From positions 1-36,600 of IMG/VR virus record IMGVR_UViG_3300023171_000006: a stretch of DNA of 36,600 nt; one strand, written 5' to 3'. The position numbers and the translations under genes were made by a program. Below, piece by piece: positions 7,230 through 15,221 of the stretch. Below the pieces are notes generated by a model. That model was not told the DNA's origin, made no database searches, and saw only the letters and a program-made list of their open reading frames with translations. This stretch comes from a virus. Within the stretch, counting starts at the first letter, position 1; every line of letters begins with the position of its first letter.

Positions 7230-9137
7230 ATGAGTAAACAATTCTGGAAATACGCGAAAGCCGAGTCCGGCAATGAGCTTATCCTAGAGGGTGTTATCGC
7301 TAGCGAGAGCTGGTGGGAAGATGAAGTTACCCCTAAGTTGTTTCGAGAGCAGTTAGCACAGCATTCAGGTGCGCTCACAGTACGGATTAATAGTCCGGGC
7401 GGTGACGTATCAGCTGGTGTAGCTATTTACAACATGCTCAACGAACACGAAGGCGAAGTGACTGTAAAGGTTGATGGCCTAGCAGCCTCGATCGCATCTC
7501 TCATCTCAATGGCCGGTGATAAGATTATCATGCTTCCCGGCTCAATGATGATGGTTCACCTACCTTGGACATTCGCCGCTGGTAACAGTGACGACATGGA
7601 ACAGGTGGTTGAGATGCTCAAAAAGACAGGCGAAAGTATGATTCCGATTTATGCGGCACGTACTGGACTATCTGAGGAGCGAGTCAACGAACTATTGAAG
7701 GCTGAAACTTGGATGACCGCTGCTGATGCAGTTGAACTAGGCTTTGCCGACGAAGCAGTTGAGGCGAAAACCTCACTTGCAGAGTCGCTTGCAAAGATTA
7801 GTGAACTGACATCAAGTATGCAGTCTGCCGTTATGCAGCCCGTCATGAGCATTAAAGCAAGGAAAGCAGAGGCAGCTAATGATGCCGATGAACCCAAAGA
7901 ACCTGCTGAGGTGGTTACTGAACAAGAAACCCCTGATGCAGAACCCGAAGCGGAAGCCGAGGAAACCAAAACGGAGGTAGTGACTGAAACTCCTGTTGCG
8001 GAAATTAAAGAACCAGTCAAGGAAAACGAAATGACAGAAAAAATCACAGACGTTGAAGCCGTTGCCGTTGCACAGGTTCTCGAACCTAGCGCACAAGCAC
8101 CAGTTGAAGCAACACCACAAGCTAACTTGAAAGACTACCTTAACAGCAAAGAATCAATGGAAGCGTTTGCACGTATCCTTGAAGACAACGCTGGTAAAAA
8201 GTCTACAGACGTACGCGCAGCATGGGCGAAGCACCTAGAAACTAAGGCTGGTGTTACCAACCCTGAAATCTTCTTGCCTACACCGCTTATCACAGAAATC
8301 GAAGATGCCTTCAAGCAAGGTGGAGAAATCTGGCAGCGTGTATCTAAGACAGGTATGGACTCGTTCAACGCTGCTTGGGACGCAAACGATGACCCAGACG
8401 CACAAGGTGGACGCGCACAAGGTTACCGCCGTGACGAGGAAGATGAGAAGCGCGAGCAGACTCTCACGTTCGCAAACCGTATCCTTCGCCCACAATTCGT
8501 CTACAAGTACATCACACTTAACCGTGAAGATGTTAAAGAACAACGAACAACTGGTGCATTGGTACGATTCGTACTTGCAGAACTTCCAAAGCGTATCATC
8601 CGTGAAATCGAGCGAGCAATCGTTATCGGTGACGGCCGTGCCTCTGGTGATGACTACAAGATTCTCGAAGGTACACCACGTGGATTCTTCCCAGTTAAGG
8701 CTGATGCTGAAGCTGAGAACGTATTCGCAACGGTTTACACACCAACCGCTGGTGAGACAGTTTACGAAACTCTCCGCCGCGCACGTTCACTCGTGAAGGC
8801 TGATGGTGGAGTTATCCTTGTCGCTAAAGAAGGACTCCTTCTTGACATGGAATTTGAGCAGAACGCTAACGGTGGATTCTTGTTCGCTCCCGGCTCAGAC
8901 CTCACACGCTACATCAAGGTTGATGCAGTTGTTGAACCTGACTGGATGGACAACGATGAGAACGACGCGTACATCTTCGCTTACGGTTACTACCGTATCG
9001 TTGGTGACCTCTCGATCGAAGCGTTCCAAAACTTCATTCTTAAGACTAACAAGAATGAATACCTACAGGAAATCTGGGCTGGTGGTGGTTTGACCGCACT
9101 CAACTCAGCTGTAGCAGTTGCCCCAGCCAGTTCTTAA
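7230..9137 (+). CDS. ClpP-type prohead protease fused to major capsid protein
   Basis: 635 aa. Residues about 15-190 form an S14/ClpP-like protease: 'INSPGGDV' oxyanion region, Ser87 in GLAASIAS and His110 in MMMVHLPW. Residues about 205-265 are a low-complexity Pro/Glu/Thr/Ala linker. Residues about 268-635 are an HK97-fold major capsid protein. ATG 8031 (residue 268) is preceded by AAGGA (8020-8024), so free capsid protein may come from internal initiation, from self-cleavage in the linker, or both. Protease and capsid genes are usually separate or overlapping. Fusions are known in some HK97-like phages. Confidence 0.9.
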   Translation: MSKQFWKYAKAESGNELILEGVIASESWWEDEVTPKLFREQLAQHSGALTVRINSPGGDVSAGVAIYNMLNEHEGEVTVKVDGLAASIASLISMAGDKIIMLPGSMMMVHLPWTFAAGNSDDMEQVVEMLKKTGESMIPIYAARTGLSEERVNELLKAETWMTAADAVELGFADEAVEAKTSLAESLAKISELTSSMQSAVMQPVMSIKARKAEAANDADEPKEPAEVVTEQETPDAEPEAEAEETKTEVVTETPVAEIKEPVKENEMTEKITDVEAVAVAQVLEPSAQAPVEATPQANLKDYLNSKESMEAFARILEDNAGKKSTDVRAAWAKHLETKAGVTNPEIFLPTPLITEIEDAFKQGGEIWQRVSKTGMDSFNAAWDANDDPDAQGGRAQGYRRDEEDEKREQTLTFANRILRPQFVYKYITLNREDVKEQRTTGALVRFVLAELPKRIIREIERAIVIGDGRASGDDYKILEGTPRGFFPVKADAEAENVFATVYTPTAGETVYETLRRARSLVKADGGVILVAKEGLLLDMEFEQNANGGFLFAPGSDLTRYIKVDAVVEPDWMDNDENDAYIFAYGYYRIVGDLSIEAFQNFILKTNKNEYLQEIWAGGGLTALNSAVAVAPASS

Positions 9138-9162
9138 TTAACGGAAAGGAGAACGCCCCACT

Positions 9163-9789
9163 ATGACACAAGCACAACTTGAAGCCCTATTGGGGCGAAC
9201 TCTCACCGCTAGAGAAGTAGCTAACCTAGACCTGTACCTTGACATCGCAATGGAAAATCTCGAAGAGTTACTCTGTATGCCCCTCGAGGAGCAGAACAAC
9301 TCAGGAGACGAACCTGAATTTGAAGAACGTGCATATACCACAAGGATTGGATATAGAACTTTGTTCATGGATATGTTCACAGAGGTAGAGAGCGTAACAG
9401 TGGATGGAAACGAAACCACTGCTTATACTCCCTACTTTTGGAACACGCCCAACAAAGGCTTTTTCAACTCATTGGTATTTGACGAACCTTTCAATAGAGA
9501 AGTTACTGTGGTTGTAAACGCCGCGTGGGGCTTCCTAGAGCTTCCTGACGACATCCAATTACTCTTAGCGCAGTTGTTTGCTATTACTTCCAAGAAGTAC
9601 AGCACAGGGAGCGTCAAGAGTAAGCGGGTCAGGAACTTCCAAGTTACATTTGGTGATGCTACGGATGAACAAGTGTTTGCAGATACAAATGCACTCACCA
9701 TTCGTAAATACAGCCTGTGTAACGTAGGGTATGTCCTTCACGGGGATGTCTGCAAGACTCACAGGAGTCGCTACTGTGAATGTGTTTGA
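9163..9789 (+). CDS. Head-tail connector (adaptor) protein
   Basis: 208 aa. A helical N-terminus ('TQAQLEALLGRTLTAREVANLDLYLDIAMENLEELLCMPLEE') matches gp6/gp15-type adaptors that dock under the portal. AAAGGAGAA (9145-9153) precedes the ATG. The C-terminal 25 residues are Cys-rich (CNVGYVLHGDVCKTHRSRYCEC) and overlap the next gene by 59 nt. Assignment rests on position and the helical adaptor-like start. Confidence 0.75.
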   Translation: MTQAQLEALLGRTLTAREVANLDLYLDIAMENLEELLCMPLEEQNNSGDEPEFEERAYTTRIGYRTLFMDMFTEVESVTVDGNETTAYTPYFWNTPNKGFFNSLVFDEPFNREVTVVVNAAWGFLELPDDIQLLLAQLFAITSKKYSTGSVKSKRVRNFQVTFGDATDEQVFADTNALTIRKYSLCNVGYVLHGDVCKTHRSRYCECV

Positions 9790-10141
9790 CCTATTCGACG
9801 AAGTAACTTACCAGTACCTAGTTATTTCTAGGGGTGGTGTCTACGGAAACGTGATTAACGAAACACACGATGCAGTTGGTGTAGCAGATATTGATGGTGG
9901 AATGGTGACCTCTAATAACCAAGAGACTCATCAATCCGACTCACTGCTCTACATTCACCCTGACGAAGCATTCATGCCTAGTAATCCGAAGAATTTAGTT
10001 GGTAACGGTATTCGTATCGACACTAACGACTATGAGATTATCGGGTTTGGAGTCGGTAAGAATCAGGATGAAGGCGAAATCGAACACTACGAATTGACTC
10101 TACAAGCGGCAGATTACTCAAAGTTTACGGGGGAATCGTAA
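9731..10141 (+). CDS. Putative head-closure (stopper) protein
   Basis: 136 aa if ATG 9731 is used; ATG 9746 and GTG 9776 are alternatives. It is beta-rich, with 'IHPDEAFMPSNPKNLVGNGIRIDTNDYEIIGFGVGKNQDEGEIEHYELTL', similar in layout to small head-closure proteins that seal the connector. It lies between the adaptor and the HK97 gp10-like gene, the usual place for a stopper. Overlap upstream is long, so the true start may be internal. Confidence 0.6.
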   Translation: MSFTGMSARLTGVATVNVFDLFDEVTYQYLVISRGGVYGNVINETHDAVGVADIDGGMVTSNNQETHQSDSLLYIHPDEAFMPSNPKNLVGNGIRIDTNDYEIIGFGVGKNQDEGEIEHYELTLQAADYSKFTGES

Positions 10142-10467
10142 TGGGAGGTTTCAAGTCTAACTCACAGGCATGGCTTGCTAACGAGGCTGTGGTGCTTGAA
10201 AGAGCAGAACAGTCTATGGCTCAAGTCATCCTCAATAGGGCTAAGATGCTTGCACCTGTAGCATCTGGTGACCTTGCGAGCGACGGTAGGGTTGAAAAGA
10301 ACCCTAATGGTGGACGTTCAGTAGTATTCGGTGGAGCATCTGTACCGTATGCGAGACGACGACACTTTGAGAACGATCGAAACCCACAGACCAAAGGCTA
10401 CCTAAAACGAGCCGGCGATTCTGTGGCAAAAGAGAACATTAAAAAGTTTGTTGAGATAAACCGATGA
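10141..10467 (+). CDS. HK97 gp10-like head-tail joining protein
   Basis: 108 aa. The pattern 'VILNRAKMLAPVASGDLASDGRVE...VPYARRRHFEN' is the signature of the HK97 gp10 family ('A...aP..tG.L..SI....YA...E.G'). It acts at the head-tail joint. It starts at the last base of the preceding stop (TAATG) and overlaps the next gene by ATGA. Confidence 0.85.
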   Translation: MGGFKSNSQAWLANEAVVLERAEQSMAQVILNRAKMLAPVASGDLASDGRVEKNPNGGRSVVFGGASVPYARRRHFENDRNPQTKGYLKRAGDSVAKENIKKFVEINR

Positions 10468-10853
10468 TAACATTGAGCTTTTTAAAGCTATTAGAAGATA
10501 ACGATTTTGGTGAGATAGACACTGACTTGTTCTTTCAGAAGCTAACTCTTGATAAAAAGGGACTCTATATTGCAGATATAGGTGATTCACTTACGAGGGG
10601 ACAGCGAAGGACACAAAGCTTTGAACTACTCGCTAGGGGCGACAACGATACTGACGGATATAAGATGTTGAGCGATATACTTGACTTCCTAAGAGAATGT
10701 TATTCTGACGTTTGTGAGCTGCCCGCTGTGCCACCTATTTCATCAACAGTGTATACAAACGTAACAATTTTACCAACATCGACCATTACCAATGTAGACT
10801 TAGACGGTAACAACCGGATAATCTACAGCATTACTGGCCAGATAATTTACTAA
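10464..10853 (+). CDS. Putative tail terminator protein
   Basis: 129 aa. Position directly before the tail-tube gene, a length near 130 aa and the fold-like pattern ('FFQKLTLDKKGLYIADIGDSLTRGQRRTQSFELLARG...GYKMLSDILDFL') fit gpU/minor-capsid-type tail terminators, which cap the tail tube. Strict motif support is lacking. Confidence 0.65.
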   Translation: MITLSFLKLLEDNDFGEIDTDLFFQKLTLDKKGLYIADIGDSLTRGQRRTQSFELLARGDNDTDGYKMLSDILDFLRECYSDVCELPAVPPISSTVYTNVTILPTSTITNVDLDGNNRIIYSITGQIIY

Positions 10854-10864
10854 GGAGAAATAAA

Positions 10865-11332
10865 ATGCCCCCTGTACCTACAAGCACAGACCCAATGGGT
10901 GGAAAACTCAGCATCGACATTAACGGAGTAACAATCCCAGCTTTCATGCTCGGTTCAATCTCTGCTAACGTCGCGCAGCTGCTACGAACAAGCGAACGCC
11001 TTTCAGGCACAACCACAACACCAAGCTCACAGTTGGACAATCCGTCATACGACGTTACGTTCTTCCCTAACAAGTGGAGTGATGTTGGTTACTTTATGCC
11101 TGATAACCTCGAAGGAACAGCCTTTGTGGTCGGTGGTGAAACGTGTACGCTTCCTGACGCAACAGAAGTAGTATTCCACTACGACTGTGCAGATGACGAA
11201 GATCGTGACATTAGTTTCATGGCTCGCGTCGCATTCGAGGACAGCAGCGAACGAAACGCTACTGATGACCTTTCGGTTATCATCCACCTCTACCCTGTAG
11301 GAGCAATCACCTACGGAACACCAGCAAGCTAA
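10865..11332 (+). CDS. Major tail tube protein
   Basis: 155 aa, preceded by AAGGAG (10853-10858). A beta-rich protein with 'GKLSIDINGVTIPAF' at the start, located between the tail terminator and the tail chaperones. A strong terminator follows, as expected for an abundant virion protein. Call is mainly positional. Confidence 0.75.
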   Translation: MPPVPTSTDPMGGKLSIDINGVTIPAFMLGSISANVAQLLRTSERLSGTTTTPSSQLDNPSYDVTFFPNKWSDVGYFMPDNLEGTAFVVGGETCTLPDATEVVFHYDCADDEDRDISFMARVAFEDSSERNATDDLSVIIHLYPVGAITYGTPAS

Positions 11333-11350
11333 TCCCTTACTAGTACAACT

Positions 11351-11377
11351 GAGCCTCTCCGGAGGCTCTTTTTGTTT
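11351..11377 (+). terminator. Intrinsic terminator after tail tube gene
   Basis: Perfect 7-bp stem GAGCCTC/GAGGCTC with TCCG tetraloop (11351-11368), followed by TTTTTGTTT. Confidence 0.93.
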
Positions 11378-11379
11378 CC

Positions 11380-11445
11380 CAACGCTGGTAAACTAATAGT
11401 AGACATAACGTCTGTTTGTCCCGAATGGGATTGTGCCAATGGCAT
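11380..11445 (+). promoter_or_regulatory. Tail-operon promoter and three-hairpin leader
   Basis: The extended -10 TGG-TAAACT (11389-11394) lies directly after the terminator. The leader then holds three short hairpins in a row: AGAC/GTCT (11401-11413), TCCC/GGGA with GAAT loop (about 11420-11431) and TGCC/GGCA with AAT loop (about 11435-11445). AAAGGAG follows at 11453-11459. Spacing is regular, about 3-7 nt between hairpins. Confidence 0.5.
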
Positions 11446-11464
11446 TTAAATTAAAGGAGTAGAG

Positions 11465-11914
11465 ATGGCAGATATAACAATATCACTAGGTAACATTCAG
11501 AATATCAAGACGGTAGAGATTGAGGGTTTAGGTATCCTTAAAATCCGTAAGCTTGGTTCTGGTGAAGATTTAGATTTATCTTTTAAACAGCGACGCATGA
11601 ATAAACTTATTGACGAGCTGACGAGTATTAGCTTTGTCGGACTCGACGCTAGGAAACCAAAAGATGTTAAGAAAATTGATAGTCTTGCCAAAAAGGCTGA
11701 TTCAATTCAAGAAGAAATCTCAGAGATTAAAAAGTCTGAGTTTGAACTATATAAGAGCCTTCTATCTGACGACAAGGGCGGCAAAGTTGTTGATGTAATT
11801 ATGAATACTCTAAACGACAAAGAACGTGCTGAAATTTTCAACATCGCATTTGGCGTGAAGAAACAGGTTGAAGCTACTGACATACAAACAGTAGAGAGTG
11901 AAAAAGATGCCTAA
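11465..11914 (+). CDS. Tail assembly chaperone (gpG-like)
   Basis: 149 aa. Charged and helical with a Lys/Glu-rich middle ('IDSLAKKADSIQEEISEIKKSEFELYKSLL'). It sits directly after the tail tube and before a short overlapping ORF and the tape measure, the invariant place of the gpG/gpGT chaperone pair. The next ORF is in the +1 frame relative to this one. Confidence 0.8.
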   Translation: MADITISLGNIQNIKTVEIEGLGILKIRKLGSGEDLDLSFKQRRMNKLIDELTSISFVGLDARKPKDVKKIDSLAKKADSIQEEISEIKKSEFELYKSLLSDDKGGKVVDVIMNTLNDKERAEIFNIAFGVKKQVEATDIQTVESEKDA

Positions 11915-12353
11915 ATCATTACTTGACTTAATGCCAAAGGAGGAGGCTGAGAAGGCTCTTGCTAACGCACAGAAGCGCCTAGAACGCCAGATGTCACGTA
12001 AGGGGCTGGATGTATCACCTGAAATATATCTCGTATCTGAAATGGGGTACTACTTCGACTGGGAAGCAATTTTAGCGATTCGTCGTGGGTATACAGTTAC
12101 ACCAAAGACGGATGAGGACTTAGCCGAGGACAGAAAGCTAGGTAAAAAACCAGAGTGGACATCGAAATATAAGAGGGAGATATTCACCCTTGAAGAAGCA
12201 CAAATTCTTTTGGAAGGTGCTCGTAAAGTCTGGCGCGGTAAGTTAGCGGAGCAAGCTCACGCTGGCATTATATCCAATAGTTTCAAAGTTGGTGCTACTA
12301 CATTTGAGAGTGCGGTTAAACCATTCACGGATGCTGCAGAGGTAAAGGTTTAG
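11907..12353 (+). CDS. Tail assembly chaperone, second frame (gpT-like)
   Basis: 148 aa from ATG 11907 (GTG 11898 is the alternative). 'EMGYYFDWEAILAIRRGY' resembles the conserved segment of gpGT-type extensions. In most siphophages this part is made by ribosomal frameshifting from the upstream chaperone. Here the frame is open upstream only to 11895, so a +1 (or -2) shift would have to fall within 11895-11914, which contains GTGAAAAAG and the stop GCC-TAA-A. AGAGAG at 11893-11897 could also serve independent initiation. Sequence alone does not decide. Confidence 0.7.
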   Translation: MPKSLLDLMPKEEAEKALANAQKRLERQMSRKGLDVSPEIYLVSEMGYYFDWEAILAIRRGYTVTPKTDEDLAEDRKLGKKPEWTSKYKREIFTLEEAQILLEGARKVWRGKLAEQAHAGIISNSFKVGATTFESAVKPFTDAAEVKV

Positions 12354-12354
12354 C

Positions 12355-14838
12355 ATGGCATCAGGGACGACTATTGTTGGTTCAGTAGAATATGAAGTTA
12401 AGAAAATAAACTTAGCTGAACTTAAAAAGTCCCTCACACAAGCAGATAAACTCGTAGAGCAATCATACAAAAAGCAATCAGAAGCTTCTAAAAAGGTATC
12501 TCGCACTACTACATCGAAAGCTGGTAGCTCCGGCTCGGGTACAACCGCATATGACGCACAGACGCGGGTAAATGCAATCAAACGCGAAGCTCAAGAGACA
12601 GCAAAAACACTCGCAACCTACACGCCACAGATTCAAAAGCAGTTCCTAACTGTTGAACGTGCAAACAACGCTGTCGCAGCAGCCACCACTAGAAGCTCTA
12701 ATGCTATTCAACGATACGGTGCTGGTTCTGCTCAAGCTACACAAGCAACTAACGCGTTAAATGTGGCCGTTCAGAATCAGTCTCAACAGCAAGCTCGGCT
12801 CACTTCTCAACTTAACGGAACATACAAGAGCCAAAACAGTTTCGCCGCATCAATGGGCGACTCTATCGTTGCTATTGGTGGTGTCGTTGCTGGACTAGCA
12901 ATTCTCAACAGCGCGTTCAACGGTGTACAAAAGAGCATTGGTATTGCTAATAACTTTGAAGCGTCGATCGCCGGACTATCACGACTAGCCGAACGGTTCG
13001 GTTATAGCGCGACAGAAGCAACTCAAGCAGCCGAGTCTTTGGCTAGTGATGGACTTGTCACCGTTGCGACCGCAGCAAGTGGCTTACAGAAGCTCCTGAC
13101 GGCTGGAGTGGGGCTTCCACAGGCCATAGAGTTGATGAAAGGCTACAAAGACCAAGCAGCATTTGGTAAGTCGTCTACAATCGACCTAGACACGGCCGTT
13201 GGAAATCTAGCGGAATCGTTCTACACAGAGAACTCAGCAATCGGTAACTTATCCGGTCAAACTGAAAACTGGGCGCAAATTCTTGAGTTCGGTGCTCGTG
13301 CATTGGGTAAGAATGTCTCCGCGCTTACCGATAAGGAGCGTATTCAGGCTAAAATTCTTGGTCAACAGCGTCTAAATAACCTAGTTGAAGGCGATGCTGG
13401 TGTACTTGCGGAGACAAATGCGGGTAAACAAGCCCGTCTAAATGCCACTTTGCTAGAGATTCAGACCACCATTGGACGCGTTACCAACCAAATTCAAGGT
13501 GGGTTTATTGGTGCATTGGGTGGGATGAACGACGAAGGACAGAAAACAGCCATCGCTTTTGGTGCTGGAGCTACTGCTTTTGTTGGGTTCTTGACCGTTG
13601 TACCTCTTGCAATCACGGCGTTTAGAACTATACGTACGGCTCTGTTGGCGGTTGGGGTTGCGAGTGCCTTCGCGAGCGGCGGTATTACGGCATTACTAGG
13701 AGGACTAGCAGCAGTTGGCGCTGGAATAGCGGTTGCTAACCTCATTGATGGACTCGAGACAACCGAAGAACTATCATCTAAGTTCGGTGAGAATGTGGAA
13801 GAGGCAGCGGGTGGATTTAGTGATGCAGCTAAGGGTGCAGCTGATACAGCAAAACAGATTGCGAAGATTAACGACCAAATGGAAGAAGCTCGCGAGGACT
13901 ACCGTTACTCGCTTGCCCAGCTGGTAGCTGAAAAGAACGAAAACATTGCAACACTCACCGACACGCTATCTGAGGAAGAGCGTGCTTATGATAGTGCCTA
14001 CAGGGAACGTCTCACAAGCTTTGAAAAGTCACAAAACGAGGAGGAACTTAGTCACTCTGAAAAGACCAAGCAGTTGCAGAACCAAATTGACTTCCTTAGT
14101 AAGTACAATACTACCGCAAACAAGAAGCAAGTCACTGACTTAAAGTTCTCCCTTGCTCAGGAAAACGCCGAGTACAAAAAGTCTACCCAACTACGCGCAA
14201 ATGAATTTGATGCAGAGACGCGTTCGGCATTTGAAGAGTACGAGAAGCGTCGTCAAGAGAACCAGAACAAGCTTAACCAAGAACTTGCTTTACTCAACAA
14301 ACACCGCGAGGATGTCTTGTCGGTACGTGGAGTAATACTGCGTGACGAAATTGAGAATCTCCGTTATAGTCGTGATGCTCAACTTGCCTCACTTGAGCAA
14401 CAGAAAAGGGATATTGTCGGAACACTTACGTCTGCTGGTGCTGAAGCTGGTAAGAACTCCGCTGCGGCGTTTAACAAGGCGTTTGGTGCTGAGGGTATTT
14501 ACTTCGACAGGGCTACAAAGTATAACGTACAGAATATCAACGGCAAGAAATATGTCGTTCCAGAGTTTGCCACTGGTGGTTTCACGGGTCGCGGTGCTAT
14601 GAATGAAGAGGCTGGTATTGTTCATAAGGGTGAATATGTTTTGCCGAAGGAACAGGTAAACCAAGCGACGGGACTCCCTAAGGCTGGAGCAACTGGTGGT
14701 CAGAATGTCACAGTAAACCTCTCAATGAACGGAGTGATGACATCAAGTCCAAGCGAGATGCGAGCTGTATCTGTGAAGATAGCTAAATACATAAACGAAG
14801 CAATAGCCGCTAAGGGCGGTCAACCAATAGGGGTTTAA
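12355..14838 (+). CDS. Tail tape measure protein
   Basis: 827 aa. It sets tail length; at about 0.15 nm per residue this predicts a tail near 120 nm. Residues 1-150 are charged, coiled-coil-like and Ala/Gln-rich. Hydrophobic segments lie near 165-185 ('SIVAIGGVVAGLAILNSAF') and 405-465 ('FVGFLTVVPLAIT', 'GGITALLGGLAAVGAGIAV'). Residues about 495-690 are a long charged coiled coil. The C-terminal 'FATGGFTGRGAMNEEAGIVHKGEYVLPKEQV' is a hallmark of tape measures. It starts 1 nt after the chaperone stop. Confidence 0.95.
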   Translation: MASGTTIVGSVEYEVKKINLAELKKSLTQADKLVEQSYKKQSEASKKVSRTTTSKAGSSGSGTTAYDAQTRVNAIKREAQETAKTLATYTPQIQKQFLTVERANNAVAAATTRSSNAIQRYGAGSAQATQATNALNVAVQNQSQQQARLTSQLNGTYKSQNSFAASMGDSIVAIGGVVAGLAILNSAFNGVQKSIGIANNFEASIAGLSRLAERFGYSATEATQAAESLASDGLVTVATAASGLQKLLTAGVGLPQAIELMKGYKDQAAFGKSSTIDLDTAVGNLAESFYTENSAIGNLSGQTENWAQILEFGARALGKNVSALTDKERIQAKILGQQRLNNLVEGDAGVLAETNAGKQARLNATLLEIQTTIGRVTNQIQGGFIGALGGMNDEGQKTAIAFGAGATAFVGFLTVVPLAITAFRTIRTALLAVGVASAFASGGITALLGGLAAVGAGIAVANLIDGLETTEELSSKFGENVEEAAGGFSDAAKGAADTAKQIAKINDQMEEAREDYRYSLAQLVAEKNENIATLTDTLSEEERAYDSAYRERLTSFEKSQNEEELSHSEKTKQLQNQIDFLSKYNTTANKKQVTDLKFSLAQENAEYKKSTQLRANEFDAETRSAFEEYEKRRQENQNKLNQELALLNKHREDVLSVRGVILRDEIENLRYSRDAQLASLEQQKRDIVGTLTSAGAEAGKNSAAAFNKAFGAEGIYFDRATKYNVQNINGKKYVVPEFATGGFTGRGAMNEEAGIVHKGEYVLPKEQVNQATGLPKAGATGGQNVTVNLSMNGVMTSSPSEMRAVSVKIAKYINEAIAAKGGQPIGV

Positions 14839-14840
14839 TT

Positions 14841-15221
14841 ATGCCATATAGAATTTTTCTCACTGACTCAGCCGGAACGCACGAGCTTCCACCGCTTGAA
14901 GTACCTCTGACACGTGTAAAAAACGAGAAAATGACCACTGTTGAGCCGTTAAGTGGTAATGTTTACAGAGATTACATTGCAACCAAAATTGGTTACGCTC
15001 ACACATGGGCTTATACGACCGAAGATGAATACAACTTAATGGATGAAATCTACGAGCGAATGAAGTCAGAGTGGACGTACCCGTTACTTACAATCGAAGG
15101 CACGGATATTGTAGATATGGTGGTCGACTACACTCTGTTTCAGCAGAATATCATCGACGACTGCGGAACTGTCAACGATGTATCGGTATCATTTAGAGAG
15201 ACGCGTCAGCTGGGGTCGTAA
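14841..15221 (+). CDS. Distal tail-like minor tail protein
   Basis: 126 aa. Beta-rich, immediately after the tape measure and abutting the next tail gene with no gap. The place normally holds the distal tail protein or a small adaptor, and the size is small for a full Dit. Family not recognised beyond position. Confidence 0.6.
   Translation: MPYRIFLTDSAGTHELPPLEVPLTRVKNEKMTTVEPLSGNVYRDYIATKIGYAHTWAYTTEDEYNLMDEIYERMKSEWTYPLLTIEGTDIVDMVVDYTLFQQNIIDDCGTVNDVSVSFRETRQLGS

Noticed and set aside
8251-9093. Long open +1 frames inside the capsid gene
   Set aside because: Same reason: the Ser/Thr/Arg-rich translation resembles nothing and the capsid frame is clearly the real one.
9138-9419. Minus-strand open frames over the connector and capsid genes
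   Set aside because: They are antisense to well-supported + genes, lack ribosome sites and show no recognisable protein. I found no credible minus-strand protein gene anywhere.
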